A DNA stretch of 64,000 nucleotides from SCGC-AG-212-J23 sp035762345 (GCA_035762345.1 DASTPE010000131.1:1-64000); one strand, 5' to 3'; positions 48,623-57,935 are shown, counted from the first letter of the stretch. Numbers and translations: made by a program. The notes: generated by a model from the sequence alone, not told the origin.

Positions 48623-49138
48623 TCAGAATGGATGGCCGAGGAACATTTGGACCTGATAGCCTTCGTCCGAGAAGGCAAGGTCGACGCGCACCACCAGCCC
48701 GAGCGCGTTGGCGCGCATGCCGACGCCGTAGGAGCTTTTCATGGCCTCGTGCAGCCGGTCCAGGCGCCACATCTCGGACACCCGGCCCAGCTCGACGAAC
48801 GCGATGTACTGGATCCACTTGATCTGCGGCGGCTCGAGCAGCTCGATCCGTGCCAGCGGATTGTCGACCGGGATGTGGCGGTACTCGAGCTGATAGTTGA
48901 TCGCCGCCTTGTGGCTGAAGCGGTTGGCTTCGAAGCCGCGCTGCCGGTCGAGGCCGCCGAGCGTCGAGCCGGCGAAGACCGGCGGCCGGTGGGAGCCGGC
49001 CCGGCCGTCAATAGTGGTCGGACTGTTCCAGGTCGGCACATCGGAGGTGTATACATCGAACGCCAATACGTGCTGGCGCGAACGGGCGGTTTCTCCGAGG
49101 CTGAAGTAGTTCGCAATCTCCAGCTCGGCATGGCTCAA
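48623..49138 (-). pseudogene. C-terminal fragment of a BamA/D15-like outer-membrane protein
   Basis: Reads like the last strands of an Omp85/surface-antigen barrel: LEIANYFSLGETARSRQHVL, GSTLGGLDRQRGFEANRFSH, IQYIAFVELGRVSE and a terminal QMFLGHPF with the BAM-recognition Phe. Only about 170-190 residues of the barrel remain, the frame upstream stays open only to about 49210 with no signal peptide or POTRA, and the transhydrogenase gene starts the other side. I take it as a truncated relic. A second, longer surface-antigen gene is intact at 62289-63359. Confidence 0.75.
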
Positions 49139-49211
49139 GCTTGGGCTGCCCTCCAGCGGGCCCCAGTCGCGGCTCGCGGCTATCTTCGTTCGGCAGGAAC
49201 ATCGGCTGCGG

Positions 49212-50627
49212 TCACGGCTTTGGCGTCTCGTCGAGAATCCGCCCCTCGCGCTTCAACAGCGCATGGTAGGTTGCGTGTTTGTAGAGATCGCCGAGCGTCG
49301 GATAGTTGAAGCAGACCCGATTGAACACGTCGGCGTGGGCGCCGGCGAGCATCGCCATCAGCCCGATGTGAATGGCTTCGGTGGCTTGTTCGCCAACGAC
49401 GTGTACCCCCAACAACCGAAGATCCTCGCGACGGAAGATCAGCTTCAGGAAGCCCCCGTCATCTCCGATCAGGCAACCACGCGCGTTGTGCGCATACGAG
49501 GCACGACCGACGACGTACGGGACGCCGGACTTGCGCACCTGCGTTTCTGTATCGCCCACCATGCTCGCTTCGGGAATCGTATAGATGCCGATCGGCAGTA
49601 ACGGCGCCAACTCCTTCTTCAACAGGTCGAAGGCGTGACACACGGCGATGCGAGCCTGCTCCATGCTGGTACCAGCGAGCGCTGGTGGACCGACAACGTC
49701 GCCGGCAGCGTAGATATGCGGCACCGCCGTCTGGTAGACCTCGTTGACCTCGATCAAACCCCTGCGGTGCGCAGTGAGGCCGGCGGCAGCGAGATCGAGA
49801 TCGTCGGTGTTGCTGACTCGGCCGGCGGCGATCAGGACATCGGTCACGCAAATCTCGCGCCCCGACGCCAGCGTGAGTCGCATTCCTGACGTCGTGTCTG
49901 CGCGGCACGAGGACACCCGCTCGCGCCAGTGAACCTGCACGCCATTGCGCTGCATGCCGGCGGCGATCGCCGCGGAAACGTCCTCGTCGAGAAAAGGCAG
50001 CAGCGTGTCGCGGCCGTCGATCAAGTGGACCTCCACGCCCAGCGCCGCGAACGTCCCCGCGTACTCCGCTCCGATGACACCCGCCCCAACCACGGCGAGG
50101 CTTTCGGGCAGCGTATCGATCTCCAGCAACTGGTTCGACTCGTGGACTCGGGGATCGTCGAATGGGAAGCCAGCCGGACGTGCGGGTCTGGAGCCGGTGG
50201 CGATCAGCACGATGTCGGCGCGCAGCGTCGTGCTTCGACCCTCCGCGTCGACGACACGAACCGTGTGCGCATCGGCGAAGCTGCCGGCACCCCGCACCAC
50301 CGCGACGCCGAGACTCCGCATCCGCGCCTGGGTCACCCCGACCAGCGCCTCCCGAACCTGCGCGGCGTGGTAGGCGAGGTCGGACATCGTCGCCTTGCGA
50401 TCCAGCGTGACGTCGATGCCGAGCAGCTTGCGCGCGCGCCACCCGGACAGGAGTAGCGCACTCTCGCGCAGCGCCTTGCTCGGCAGAGTACCGGTGTTTA
50501 ATCCTGCGCCGCCAATCGTCGCTTCCCGCTCGACCAGCGCGACGCGTTTACCAAACGCCGCCGCAGCGTTGGCGCCACCCCAGCCCGCGGGCCCGCCGCC
50601 AATCACCACGAGATCATATGCATTCAT
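49212..50627 (-). CDS. sthA: Soluble pyridine nucleotide transhydrogenase (SthA-like)
   Basis: A 471-residue flavoprotein of the dihydrolipoamide dehydrogenase fold, which balances NADH and NADPH pools. FAD motif VVIGGGPAGWGGAN at residues 7-20, NAD(P) motif VVGAGVIGAEYAGTFAALG, and the late IYAAGDVVGPPALAGTSMEQ. The disulfide Cys pair of lipoamide dehydrogenases is absent: the sequence there is GAGLNTGTLPSK, as in SthA proteins, where the second Cys is replaced. The C-terminal dimer domain ends TYHALLKREGRI. E. coli SthA is of the same length. Identification is fairly secure; a related non-SthA oxidoreductase remains possible. Confidence 0.87.
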   Translation of the reverse strand: MNAYDLVVIGGGPAGWGGANAAAAFGKRVALVEREATIGGAGLNTGTLPSKALRESALLLSGWRARKLLGIDVTLDRKATMSDLAYHAAQVREALVGVTQARMRSLGVAVVRGAGSFADAHTVRVVDAEGRSTTLRADIVLIATGSRPARPAGFPFDDPRVHESNQLLEIDTLPESLAVVGAGVIGAEYAGTFAALGVEVHLIDGRDTLLPFLDEDVSAAIAAGMQRNGVQVHWRERVSSCRADTTSGMRLTLASGREICVTDVLIAAGRVSNTDDLDLAAAGLTAHRRGLIEVNEVYQTAVPHIYAAGDVVGPPALAGTSMEQARIAVCHAFDLLKKELAPLLPIGIYTIPEASMVGDTETQVRKSGVPYVVGRASYAHNARGCLIGDDGGFLKLIFRREDLRLLGVHVVGEQATEAIHIGLMAMLAGAHADVFNRVCFNYPTLGDLYKHATYHALLKREGRILDETPKP

Positions 50628-50686
50628 CGGGACCGCTCGGCGTGTGGCTCTCGCGAGCGCTCATCGGACTCTGCCACCCATCAGCC

Positions 50687-51808
50687 TCAAGAATCGGGCT
50701 CGAGGCGCGCGAGAACGCCGTGCGCCTCGTCGGTTAGCAGGTAGATGAAGCCGTCGGGCCCGGCGCGCACGTCGCGGATGCGTCCCAGCACGCCCTTCAG
50801 CAGGCGCTCTTCCTTTACCACTTTCTCGCCGTCGAGCTGCAGGCGCACGAGCATCTGGTCGCGCAGCGCGCCGACGAAGAGGTTGCCCTTCCAGCGCGGG
50901 AAGCGCTCGCCGGTGTAGAACGCCATGCCCGAGGGCGCGATCGAGGGCACCCAGTAGTAGAGCGGCTGCTCCATGCCTTCTTTGGCCGTGCCCTCGCCAA
51001 TCTTGGTTCCGATGCCGTAGTTGACGCCATAGGTGATCACGGGCCAGCCATAGTTGAGCCCCGCGCGGATCACATTGATTTCGTCGCCGCCCTGCGGCCC
51101 GTGCTCGTGGGTCCACAAGAGCCCGGTCTGCGGATGCAGCGCCGCTCCCTGCATGTTGCGGTTTCCGAGCGTGAACTTCTCCGGCCTCCACCCGTTTCGC
51201 CCGACGAAGGGATTGTCCTTCGGCACCCGCCCGTCGTCGTGCAGCCGGATCACCGAGCCGGCGTGGTCGTCGGGGCGCTGAGCGCGATCACGCTCGCCGC
51301 GGTCTCCCAGCGTGAGATACAGGTATCCCTCGCGATCGAACACGATGCGCCCGCCAAAGTGCTGGCCCGCGCGGCCTTTCGGAGCTTGTCTGAAGAGGAC
51401 TTGCACGTTTTCCAGGCGCTGGCCGGCAAACCGCCCGCGCGCGAGCTCGGTGCCGACGCCGTCGCTGCCGCGCGCCGCGTACGCGAGGTACACAAGCGGG
51501 TTGCTTTTGAAATCCGGGTGCAGCACGACATCGTGCAGCCCGCCCTGCCCGTGCACCGTTACCTGGGGCAGCCCTTCGATCGGTTCCGGAACAAGTTTTC
51601 CTTGGGAGACGACGCGAAGCCGGCCGGCCTTTTCCGTGACCAGCATCCGGCCGTCCGGAAGAAAGGCGAGCGACCACGGCTGCTCGAGGCCCTCGACGAC
51701 CTTCACGACGCGGAAAGAATGCTCCTCCGAACGGAGCGTCTGCGCGGCTGCGCCGAGCGGCAATGTAGCGAAGAGTGTGACAAGGAGGCAAACCAGATTA
51801 CGACGCAT
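50687..51808 (-). CDS. PQQ-dependent sugar dehydrogenase (soluble aldose/sorbosone type)
   Basis: A 373-residue periplasmic beta-propeller. Signal peptide MRRNLVCLLVTLFATLPLGA. The family motifs are GLEQPWSLAFLPDGRMLVTE, the catalytic-His strand VHGQGGLHDVVLHPDF, and the metal/PQQ region WTHEHGPQGGDEINVIRAG, ending with GPDGFIYLLTDEAHG. Soluble glucose dehydrogenase of Acinetobacter (GdhB) and many aldose dehydrogenases share this pattern. PQQ synthesis genes are not in the window, so it must acquire the cofactor from elsewhere. Substrate unknown. Confidence 0.9.
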   Translation of the reverse strand: MRRNLVCLLVTLFATLPLGAAAQTLRSEEHSFRVVKVVEGLEQPWSLAFLPDGRMLVTEKAGRLRVVSQGKLVPEPIEGLPQVTVHGQGGLHDVVLHPDFKSNPLVYLAYAARGSDGVGTELARGRFAGQRLENVQVLFRQAPKGRAGQHFGGRIVFDREGYLYLTLGDRGERDRAQRPDDHAGSVIRLHDDGRVPKDNPFVGRNGWRPEKFTLGNRNMQGAALHPQTGLLWTHEHGPQGGDEINVIRAGLNYGWPVITYGVNYGIGTKIGEGTAKEGMEQPLYYWVPSIAPSGMAFYTGERFPRWKGNLFVGALRDQMLVRLQLDGEKVVKEERLLKGVLGRIRDVRAGPDGFIYLLTDEAHGVLARLEPDS

Positions 51809-51944
51809 GGTCCTTTTATTGTATGGCCTTCGCAAAGCCGGCCCGCACGCCTCGAGCGCGTTGAGCTGCGCGGGCCGAAATGAAACTCTCCATGGACATA
51901 CCTTGCGCCTGTTACTAGCATGGTCTTTTTGGGCGCGCATACTC

Positions 51945-52760
51945 ATGCGATACACCGTACACAAATTGCTCGGCATCGCAATCATCGCCGCTGCGACGAC
52001 AGTGGGCGCAGCGGAAGGCGATATTCCGGATCACCCGGCGCTGTCTGCCAAGTGGTACTTCGGCGCCGGCCTGTTCATTCCGAAGACCACCACCGAGGCG
52101 CGCCTCACTTCGAGCACGCTGGGCGCCGGCGCCATCATCGACTTCGAAGATTCGCTCGGCATCGACGACGAGAAGGAGGTGCCGGGCTTCATGGCGCGCT
52201 GGAGGATCAACCACCGCTGGCGAATCGAGGCCGAGTATTTCGAGCTCAATCGCAGCGCGACGCGCGCCACGAACCGCGAGATCCAGTGGGGCGACGTGGT
52301 ATTCCCGATCAACACACAGGTGTCGACCAACTTCGACTTCTCGGACCTGCGCGTTTCGGTCGGCTACTCGTTCTTCCGCACGAAGGACAAGGAACTGGGC
52401 GCAGGCCTGGGTTTCCACGTCGCGTCGTACGACGCAAGCCTGAGGACCGCCAATTTCGGCAGCGACTCGGAGGACGTGACCGCGCCATTGCCGGTGTTCA
52501 CCATTTACGGACAATTTGCGCTTACTGACCGCTGGGCGGTGAGCGCCCGCCTCGACCGGCTCTCGCTGGATTACGACAAGTACGAGGGCAGCATCGGCGC
52601 GCTCGGAGTCGACCTCATGTACCAGCCGTTCCGGCACTTCGGGTTCGGTATCGGTTTCCGCTCGCTGCTCTTCGATCTCAAGGTAGAGGAGAACTCGCGC
52701 CAGCTCGAGGTCAGGCAGACTTTCCAAGGGCCTATCTTGTTCGTCACGGGCAACTTCTAG
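51945..52760 (+). CDS. Outer-membrane beta-barrel protein (OmpW/OmpA-like small barrel)
   Basis: A 271-residue exported protein from ATG 51945. Signal peptide MRYTVHKLLGIAIIAAATTV followed by GAAEG. Regular aromatic strands include RWRIEAEYFELNRSATR, NFDFSDLRVSVGYSFFRTKD, and WAVSARLDRLSLDY, ending ILFVTGNF with a terminal Phe. It is most like small eight-to-ten-strand barrels of unknown function found across proteobacteria. A long frame runs in from upstream, but that is antisense of the sugar dehydrogenase. Gene ends 28 bases before the convergent lipase. Confidence 0.82.
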   Translation: MRYTVHKLLGIAIIAAATTVGAAEGDIPDHPALSAKWYFGAGLFIPKTTTEARLTSSTLGAGAIIDFEDSLGIDDEKEVPGFMARWRINHRWRIEAEYFELNRSATRATNREIQWGDVVFPINTQVSTNFDFSDLRVSVGYSFFRTKDKELGAGLGFHVASYDASLRTANFGSDSEDVTAPLPVFTIYGQFALTDRWAVSARLDRLSLDYDKYEGSIGALGVDLMYQPFRHFGFGIGFRSLLFDLKVEENSRQLEVRQTFQGPILFVTGNF

Positions 52761-52788
52761 CGCGCCCGAGCTGGACGCGAGAAAGCGG

Positions 52789-54030
52789 CTAGCGAATCCG
52801 CTCGAGCAGCGCGTTCAGCCGCTCGGAGACGACAGCCGAGTCGAGCACGCTCATGTGCGTCTCGTCGAACCCTTCGACGCGCACCGCCCCCTGCTGGACC
52901 GACCCTCGCAACTGGCTGGCCAGGCTCACGGTGCCGTCGCTCGCCTCGCCGACCGAGACGCCTTCCTGCCGGAACGCGAACATGAGGTAGTGGGGCACCC
53001 CGGGATCGTCCGCGTACAGCGAGCGCAGGTAATCGCTGTCCGGAGCCATGTCGATCCATACCCGCACCACCGCAGGCGCGGTCTTGACGCCCAGCTCCGC
53101 GGCCTTGTGCCCGTCCCACGGCGTGGCGATCGAGACGAAGAGTGGAATGGTGGCCTTGCCGCGATAGCGCTGCAGGAATCCGCGCGACACCAGGCCACCC
53201 ATGCTGTGCGCGACCACGGCGAACGAGCCGAAGCCATACTGCAGCTCGAGCTTGCGCATCGTTTGCGTGAGGTGATCCGCCACGGCCGCAAGTGAAGCAC
53301 CTGAGGGGTAGTAGTAAACCCACGGCTGAAAGCGCCGCTGGTCGAGGCGCTCGATAAGGGTACGGAAGTTCGCCGGAGTACCGCTGATACCGTGCACGAA
53401 GAGGACTGGGGTCTTCGTGCTGTCGTAGGCACCGAGGAAATATACGCCGGGATGGCCCCTAAGCAGGAAATCGAACGGCCGCCACAACCCATCTTCCGCA
53501 ACGGCTTCGTCGAAACGCGGATCGCCGAGCTTTGCGACCTCGCCTACGGCGGTCACCTGGCCTAGCGACAGCTCCAGCTGCTCGCGGAATGAGCGCGCCT
53601 GCAGCGCGGCGATATCCACAGTACCCGCAAGCGCCGCGCTCCGCGCGGGTATGTGGAGCGCGAGATCAGTGCGCCGCTCGCCGGGTGCGCAGGTCAACAG
53701 ACGCTCGCGGTCGAGCGCGAGGTAAGGCTCCCCCGGTTGCAGCTTGAGATCGCTATTGAGATCCTGAAAAGCGGCTAGGCCATAGGTCCCCGCGTTCGCG
53801 CCGAGCAGCCACTGGCCGGGGCCCTCGAGCACGAAATGGTCGGCCACCTGCCACGAATCGCCGGCCGGACGCGCGAGCACCACGACGATCGGCGCCGTCT
53901 CACGGCGCTCGGCATCCACGCGGCCGCCGATCCGGCAAAACGCGTCGAGCTTCTCCTGCTGATCCTTGACCGCGAACATGCCGCAGCCGCACAGTGCGGC
54001 CGCGAATAGGATGCAGGGGACGATTCGCAT
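52789..54030 (-). CDS. Lipoprotein alpha/beta hydrolase (PGAP1/lipase-like)
   Basis: A 413-residue lipoprotein. The signal peptide ends with lipobox LCGC (Cys16). Residues 20-190 form an N-terminal beta-rich region, and the hydrolase domain starts near TPVLFVHGISGTPANFRTLI. The nucleophile elbow is VAHSMGGLVSRG; Asp is likely in the SDGTVSLAS segment and His in DETHMSVLDS. The fold suggests a lipase or a GPI-inositol-deacylase-like esterase on the outer membrane. Upstream lies a dyad motif (54065-54085) also present at two other loci near the hybrid kinase, so it is probably regulated with them. Confidence 0.85.
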   Translation of the reverse strand: MRIVPCILFAAALCGCGMFAVKDQQEKLDAFCRIGGRVDAERRETAPIVVVLARPAGDSWQVADHFVLEGPGQWLLGANAGTYGLAAFQDLNSDLKLQPGEPYLALDRERLLTCAPGERRTDLALHIPARSAALAGTVDIAALQARSFREQLELSLGQVTAVGEVAKLGDPRFDEAVAEDGLWRPFDFLLRGHPGVYFLGAYDSTKTPVLFVHGISGTPANFRTLIERLDQRRFQPWVYYYPSGASLAAVADHLTQTMRKLELQYGFGSFAVVAHSMGGLVSRGFLQRYRGKATIPLFVSIATPWDGHKAAELGVKTAPAVVRVWIDMAPDSDYLRSLYADDPGVPHYLMFAFRQEGVSVGEASDGTVSLASQLRGSVQQGAVRVEGFDETHMSVLDSAVVSERLNALLERIR

Positions 54031-54064
54031 ACCGGCGATCGGGACAATAGCAAAGTTCGCTCGT

Positions 54065-54085
54065 CATACCACCAAGGTAGGATTT
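54065..54085. promoter_or_regulatory. Shared dyad motif, site 1 (divergent lipase / receiver genes)
   Basis: CCACCAAGGTAGGATTT (54069-54085) is one of three copies of a consensus AATCCCACCWARGTAGGATT. This site lies 34 bases upstream of the lipase start and 48 upstream of the receiver start. Its left half is the most degenerate of the three. Confidence 0.7.
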
Positions 54086-54133
54086 CGCCGCGGGCCGCAC
54101 GTGCGTAATGTGGTCGCTGCTACCCGGGCGACC

Positions 54134-54541
54134 ATGCACTCGATCCGGCCCAAGAACGGACATACCGTCACGCGCGCCTTGTACATCGTCGAAAGCGACG
54201 TGGCGGTGCGCGAGGGCCTGACGCGGCTCGCCGCGTCGCACGGCTTCCAGGCGAGGCCGTGTGCTTCCGCGGAGGCTTTTCTTCTCGAGGCAAGCTCGGG
54301 CAACGCCGCCTGTGCCGTGGTCGACATCTCCGGCGCAGATTTGCGCGATTCCGCCCTCCGGGCGCGGCTGACCGTGCTCGCCCTGCACTTGCCGATCATC
54401 GCCCTGTCGTCCCGGGACGACCCGCAGGCCCAACGCAGGGCGCGGGAGCTCGGCGCGCGGGCGTTCTTTCGCAAGCCGGTGGACGCTGCGGCGCTGCTCG
54501 ATTCGATCGACTGGGTCACGCGGAGAGACCCGCCCGCCTAG
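54134..54541 (+). CDS. Stand-alone receiver-domain protein (FixJ-type receiver)
   Basis: A 135-residue single receiver. The acidic site is VESD (E20, D22), the phospho-acceptor is D64 in AVVDISGA, and the conserved Lys is K114 in FRKPVD, so unlike the receiver at 9768 it should be phosphorylatable. Sequence around FRKPVDAAALLDSI is FixJ/StyR-like. There is no output domain. The start ATG at 54134 gives a basic leader; TTG 54179 is possible. The hybrid kinase gene starts 64 bases downstream in the same direction, so this receiver is a likely phosphoryl partner of that kinase. Confidence 0.82.
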   Translation: MHSIRPKNGHTVTRALYIVESDVAVREGLTRLAASHGFQARPCASAEAFLLEASSGNAACAVVDISGADLRDSALRARLTVLALHLPIIALSSRDDPQAQRRARELGARAFFRKPVDAAALLDSIDWVTRRDPPA

Positions 54542-54543
54542 CT

Positions 54544-54557
54544 TTGACTTAGATCAA
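54544..54557. promoter_or_regulatory. FNR/ANR-like box upstream of the hybrid kinase
   Basis: TTGAC-TTAG-ATCAA (54544-54557) matches the FNR/ANR consensus TTGAT-N4-ATCAA at nine of ten positions. Its centre is 55 bases upstream of the kinase ATG, a distance suited to oxygen-responsive activation from about -41.5. Confidence 0.75.
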
Positions 54558-54605
54558 GTTCGCGCAGTTGCGCCAAGGTCGCGTTGCGGCTAGCTTGGCG
54601 GCCGA

Positions 54606-56588
54606 ATGGAACGCCGCAACAATAAGCCCAAGGGACCGGCTGGGGACTGGGTCGCGCTCGCGCTGGTCGACCTCCTCGCCTTCGAGCGCCTGCTCGCCGA
54701 GCTCGCTTCGCGTTTCGCCGACGTACCGCCCGGCGCCGTAACGGACGAAATCCGCAGCGCCCTCCATCGGCTGATCGATTTCTTCGGCTACGACCGGTGC
54801 ACGTACAGCCGGTTCGCCGCCGACGGAACGCTCAACATCGTCGCTTCCGCGGGGGTCGCAGGCATTGGGCCGCTGCGCCCGGGCGCCTTCGGCGAGGGGA
54901 AAGCCTGGTTCCTCGGCGAGCTCCGCGCCGGCCGGGTGGTCGTGTTACCCGCGTTGCCGAAAGGCTTGCCGTCGCACGCGAAAGCCGAAGCGGAATTCGT
55001 CAAGGCGAGCGGGCTGCGCTCGCACCTCTCGATCCCGGTGCGCATGCGCGGTCGCACGACCGGCGTGCTCTCGTTCGCGGGGTTTCGCAAGGCGCGCGAA
55101 TGGCCGAAAGACCTGATTGTGCGACTCACCATCATCGCCGAGGTATTCGCGAGCGCCATGGCGCGCGCTCTCTCGGAAGAGGAAGCCCACCACCTGCGCA
55201 GCCGGCTGTGGCACGCCGACAGGGTGGCGCGCATCAGCGCGCTCACGGCGGCGATCGCGCACCAGCTCAACCAACCGTTGACCGCGATCCTGAGCAACGC
55301 ACAGGCCGGGCTCGCGAACCTCGAGCGCGGCGATGCGCCGCCGCAGGAGATCCGCACCATCTTGGAAGCCGTGGTGCGCGACGACAAGCGCGCCGCCGAG
55401 ACCATCAGGACGATGCGTGCTTTCCTGCGCCAGGAAGAAAAAGGCCACGAACCGATCGACCTCGCGAGCGCGCTGCATGAGGTCCTCGGCCTGCTCGCTG
55501 CGGAGCTCGCCCGCAAGAGTATCCGCATCGAAGCGCGGCTCGAGCCGGGATGCCGGGTGAAGGCTGACAAGACCCAGATCGAGCAGGTCGCGCTCAACCT
55601 CTTGCTCAACGCCATGCAGGCTATGGAAGGCTCCCCGTCCGAAGAGCGCCTGATCGGCCTGCGCGCCGCACGCACTGGCGACGGACGTGTCGCCGTGGAG
55701 GTTCGCGACTCGGGCGCCGGAATCAAGGCGGAGGACTTGCAGGCCGTGTTCGAGCCGTTCTGGACGACGCGCAAGGAGGGGCTCGGCCTCGGCCTCGCGA
55801 TCTGCCGCTCGATCGTGGAAGCTCACGGCGGTGAGATCGGGGTAGAGCCCAATCCCAAGCGCGGCGTGACTTTCCGCTTCGAGCTTCCCGCCGAAGTCGG
55901 CGCGGCGCGGCAACCGCTCGAGGCAGCAGAAGATGCGCCTGTCAAAGCAGAAACCGAAGCGCTCGCCTCAGGGCCCGTGGTGTGCGTGGTCGACGACGAC
56001 GCGGCGGTACGCGCGAGCCTCGCGCGGCTGCTCGCGGCGCAGGGCTGGCCGGTCGCGTCACATGCGAGTGCAAGAGAGTTCCTCGAGCGCCAGCCGCTCG
56101 CGGCGGTCGGCTGCATCCTGCTCGATGACCAAATGCCGGGCATGTCGGGCCTGGAGCTGCAGCAGCACCTGGCGCACTTCGACGCGGCGCCCCCGGTGGT
56201 GTTTTTGACCGGGCGCGGCGACCTTGCTGCGGGGGTGCATGCGATGAAGCTCGGCGCGGTGGACTTTCTCGTCAAGCCGCCGGACGCGAACGTGCTCTAC
56301 GAGGCGGTGCGCAAGGCGCTCGCGCGTCACGCGGCCCAGAGCACGCATGCGCGCAGCCGCGAGGAGTCGCTAGAGCGGCTTGGCCGCCTGTCGACGCGCG
56401 AGCGCGAGGTCATGGTCCACGTAGTGCGCGGCCGGCTGAACAAACAGATCGCGGCCGACCTCGATATCGCGCTGCAGACGGTGAAGCAGCACCGCGGCCG
56501 CGTCATGGAGAAGCTGCAAGTCCGCTCGGTTGCCGAGCTGGTGCAGATCTACTCGAGCCTAGAACCCGCCGCCGAGCGCCAGATGTAG
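54606..56588 (+). CDS. Hybrid GAF - histidine kinase - receiver - LuxR HTH protein
   Basis: A 660-residue cytoplasmic one-protein phosphorelay. GAF-like sensor about residues 30-190 (LIDFFGYDRCTYSRFAADGT and LSIPVRMRGRTTGVLSF). Histidine-kinase dimerisation domain with H219 in IAHQLNQPLTAILSN, ATPase domain about residues 310-430 with NLLLNAMQAM, DSGAGI and GLGLGLAI. Receiver from about residue 455 (CVVDDDAAVR, D507 in ILLDDQMPG, VKPPD), then a LuxR-type HTH (LSTREREVMVHVVRGRLNKQ and TVKQHRGRVMEKLQV) at residues 595-645. This equals a FixL and a FixJ joined in one chain, whereas the usual forms are separate proteins. The FNR-like box ahead suggests oxygen control. It likely binds the dyads at the neighbouring promoters. 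Confidence 0.93.
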   Translation: MERRNNKPKGPAGDWVALALVDLLAFERLLAELASRFADVPPGAVTDEIRSALHRLIDFFGYDRCTYSRFAADGTLNIVASAGVAGIGPLRPGAFGEGKAWFLGELRAGRVVVLPALPKGLPSHAKAEAEFVKASGLRSHLSIPVRMRGRTTGVLSFAGFRKAREWPKDLIVRLTIIAEVFASAMARALSEEEAHHLRSRLWHADRVARISALTAAIAHQLNQPLTAILSNAQAGLANLERGDAPPQEIRTILEAVVRDDKRAAETIRTMRAFLRQEEKGHEPIDLASALHEVLGLLAAELARKSIRIEARLEPGCRVKADKTQIEQVALNLLLNAMQAMEGSPSEERLIGLRAARTGDGRVAVEVRDSGAGIKAEDLQAVFEPFWTTRKEGLGLGLAICRSIVEAHGGEIGVEPNPKRGVTFRFELPAEVGAARQPLEAAEDAPVKAETEALASGPVVCVVDDDAAVRASLARLLAAQGWPVASHASAREFLERQPLAAVGCILLDDQMPGMSGLELQQHLAHFDAAPPVVFLTGRGDLAAGVHAMKLGAVDFLVKPPDANVLYEAVRKALARHAAQSTHARSREESLERLGRLSTREREVMVHVVRGRLNKQIAADLDIALQTVKQHRGRVMEKLQVRSVAELVQIYSSLEPAAERQM

Positions 56589-57932
56589 GTTCACCCGCTG
56601 CACCAGGCGCTCTGCCTGCACGCGCAGCAGCGCGGTGCGCGCGGCGTGCAGCGCCAGGGCCTGCTGCTGCACGGCGCGCAGATCGCCCGCGCCCACGCGG
56701 TAGCGCACGCTGGCGAGCTCGAGCGCGCGCGAATTGTGGATCACGGACTGGCTAAGAATGGCCTCGCGCTCGTCCAAGGCGAACGCGCTCGACAGCGCGT
56801 TCTCCACTTCGCCGAAAGCGCGCGCGCCGACGCGGCCGTATTCGGCGATCGCCTGCTTCTGCTCGGCGGTCCTGACCTCGATCTGCCCCGTCAGCGCTCC
56901 TCCGGTGTAGAGCGGCGCGCTTAGCGAGGCGCCGGCGCTCCATACTGGATTGTCGCGATCCTTGAGCACGAAAAGGTCGCTCGAGATGCTGGTGACCGCC
57001 GCGGTAAGCGAGATGCGCGGTAGCCGCGCCGCCTTCGCCTCCTCGACGCGATAGAACGCGGCTGCCACGCGCCGCTCGGCAGCGATCACGTCCGGGCGAC
57101 GCTCGAGCAGCTCCGAGGGCATGCCGACCGGGATCGGCCCGGGGAGCGAGGCGAGCTGCGCCGGCACGCTGAGCGCCGCCGCCGGATAGCGCCCGGCGAG
57201 AGCCTCGAGCGCGCGCAGCGACTGCTGATAGGCGAGATCGAGGCTGCGCACGCTGTCGCGGAACGTGGCCAAGTTCGCGCGCGCAAGCGCCATTTCGTAC
57301 TCATCGCCCCGGCCGACGCGCAGGCGGTCCTGCACCAGCGCGAGCTGGCGCTCGGAAGCTCCGGCCATCTCCTCGGCAATCGCCTTCTGCAGGCGCGCTT
57401 CAGTGGCGAGAAACCAGCTCTTGGCGACCAGCGCTGCGAGCGATTTCCGGGCATACTCGGTGTCGAGCGCGGCCGAGGCGTACTGATCCTGCGCCGCGGC
57501 GCGTCCTGCCCGCACCCGGCCCCAGAGGTCGATTTCCCAGTTCGCGAATATCCCGGCGCCTTCGAGGCCGCTCGAATCGCCGCTCAGCGCACCGCCGCCG
57601 CGCGCGAGCGCGTTCACCTGTGGCTTGAGCGTCGCCCCCGCGACCTTGACGAAGGCCGCGGCCTGCTCGACGCGCGCCGCCGCCACCTGCAGATCGGGGT
57701 TGTTGGCGAGCGCCTCCTGCACCAGCGCGTCAAGCTGCGGGTCGTTGAATCCCGCCAGCCATTTGTCGGCGATCACGCCCGCCGCGCCGCCCTGCGAGGT
57801 CCACGCTGCCGGCACCTGTACGTTTGGCAGCGCCTGCTTTGCGACCTCTGCGCGCTCCGGAGGCGATTTCAGCGCGCAGCCGGAAAGGGCCGCGACAGTG
57901 AGTACGTAGCCGAGCCGGCGCGCCACGCCCAT
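56559..57932 (-). CDS. NodT-family outer-membrane efflux lipoprotein
   Basis: A 457-residue TolC/OprM-type channel with lipobox LSGC (Cys19). Two OEP repeats are visible, beginning NPDLQVAAARVEQAAAFVKV and RPDVIAAERRVAAAFYRVEE, with the RRPDV motif and the SLSAPLYTGGALTGQIEVRT strand. It would form the exit duct for a pump whose periplasmic adaptor is the next gene. No inner-membrane pump gene is in this operon. Its 3' end overlaps the hybrid kinase by 30 bases on the opposite strand. Confidence 0.92.
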   Translation of the reverse strand: MGVARRLGYVLTVAALSGCALKSPPERAEVAKQALPNVQVPAAWTSQGGAAGVIADKWLAGFNDPQLDALVQEALANNPDLQVAAARVEQAAAFVKVAGATLKPQVNALARGGGALSGDSSGLEGAGIFANWEIDLWGRVRAGRAAAQDQYASAALDTEYARKSLAALVAKSWFLATEARLQKAIAEEMAGASERQLALVQDRLRVGRGDEYEMALARANLATFRDSVRSLDLAYQQSLRALEALAGRYPAAALSVPAQLASLPGPIPVGMPSELLERRPDVIAAERRVAAAFYRVEEAKAARLPRISLTAAVTSISSDLFVLKDRDNPVWSAGASLSAPLYTGGALTGQIEVRTAEQKQAIAEYGRVGARAFGEVENALSSAFALDEREAILSQSVIHNSRALELASVRYRVGAGDLRAVQQQALALHAARTALLRVQAERLVQRVNLHLALGGGF

Positions 57933-57935
57933 GCC

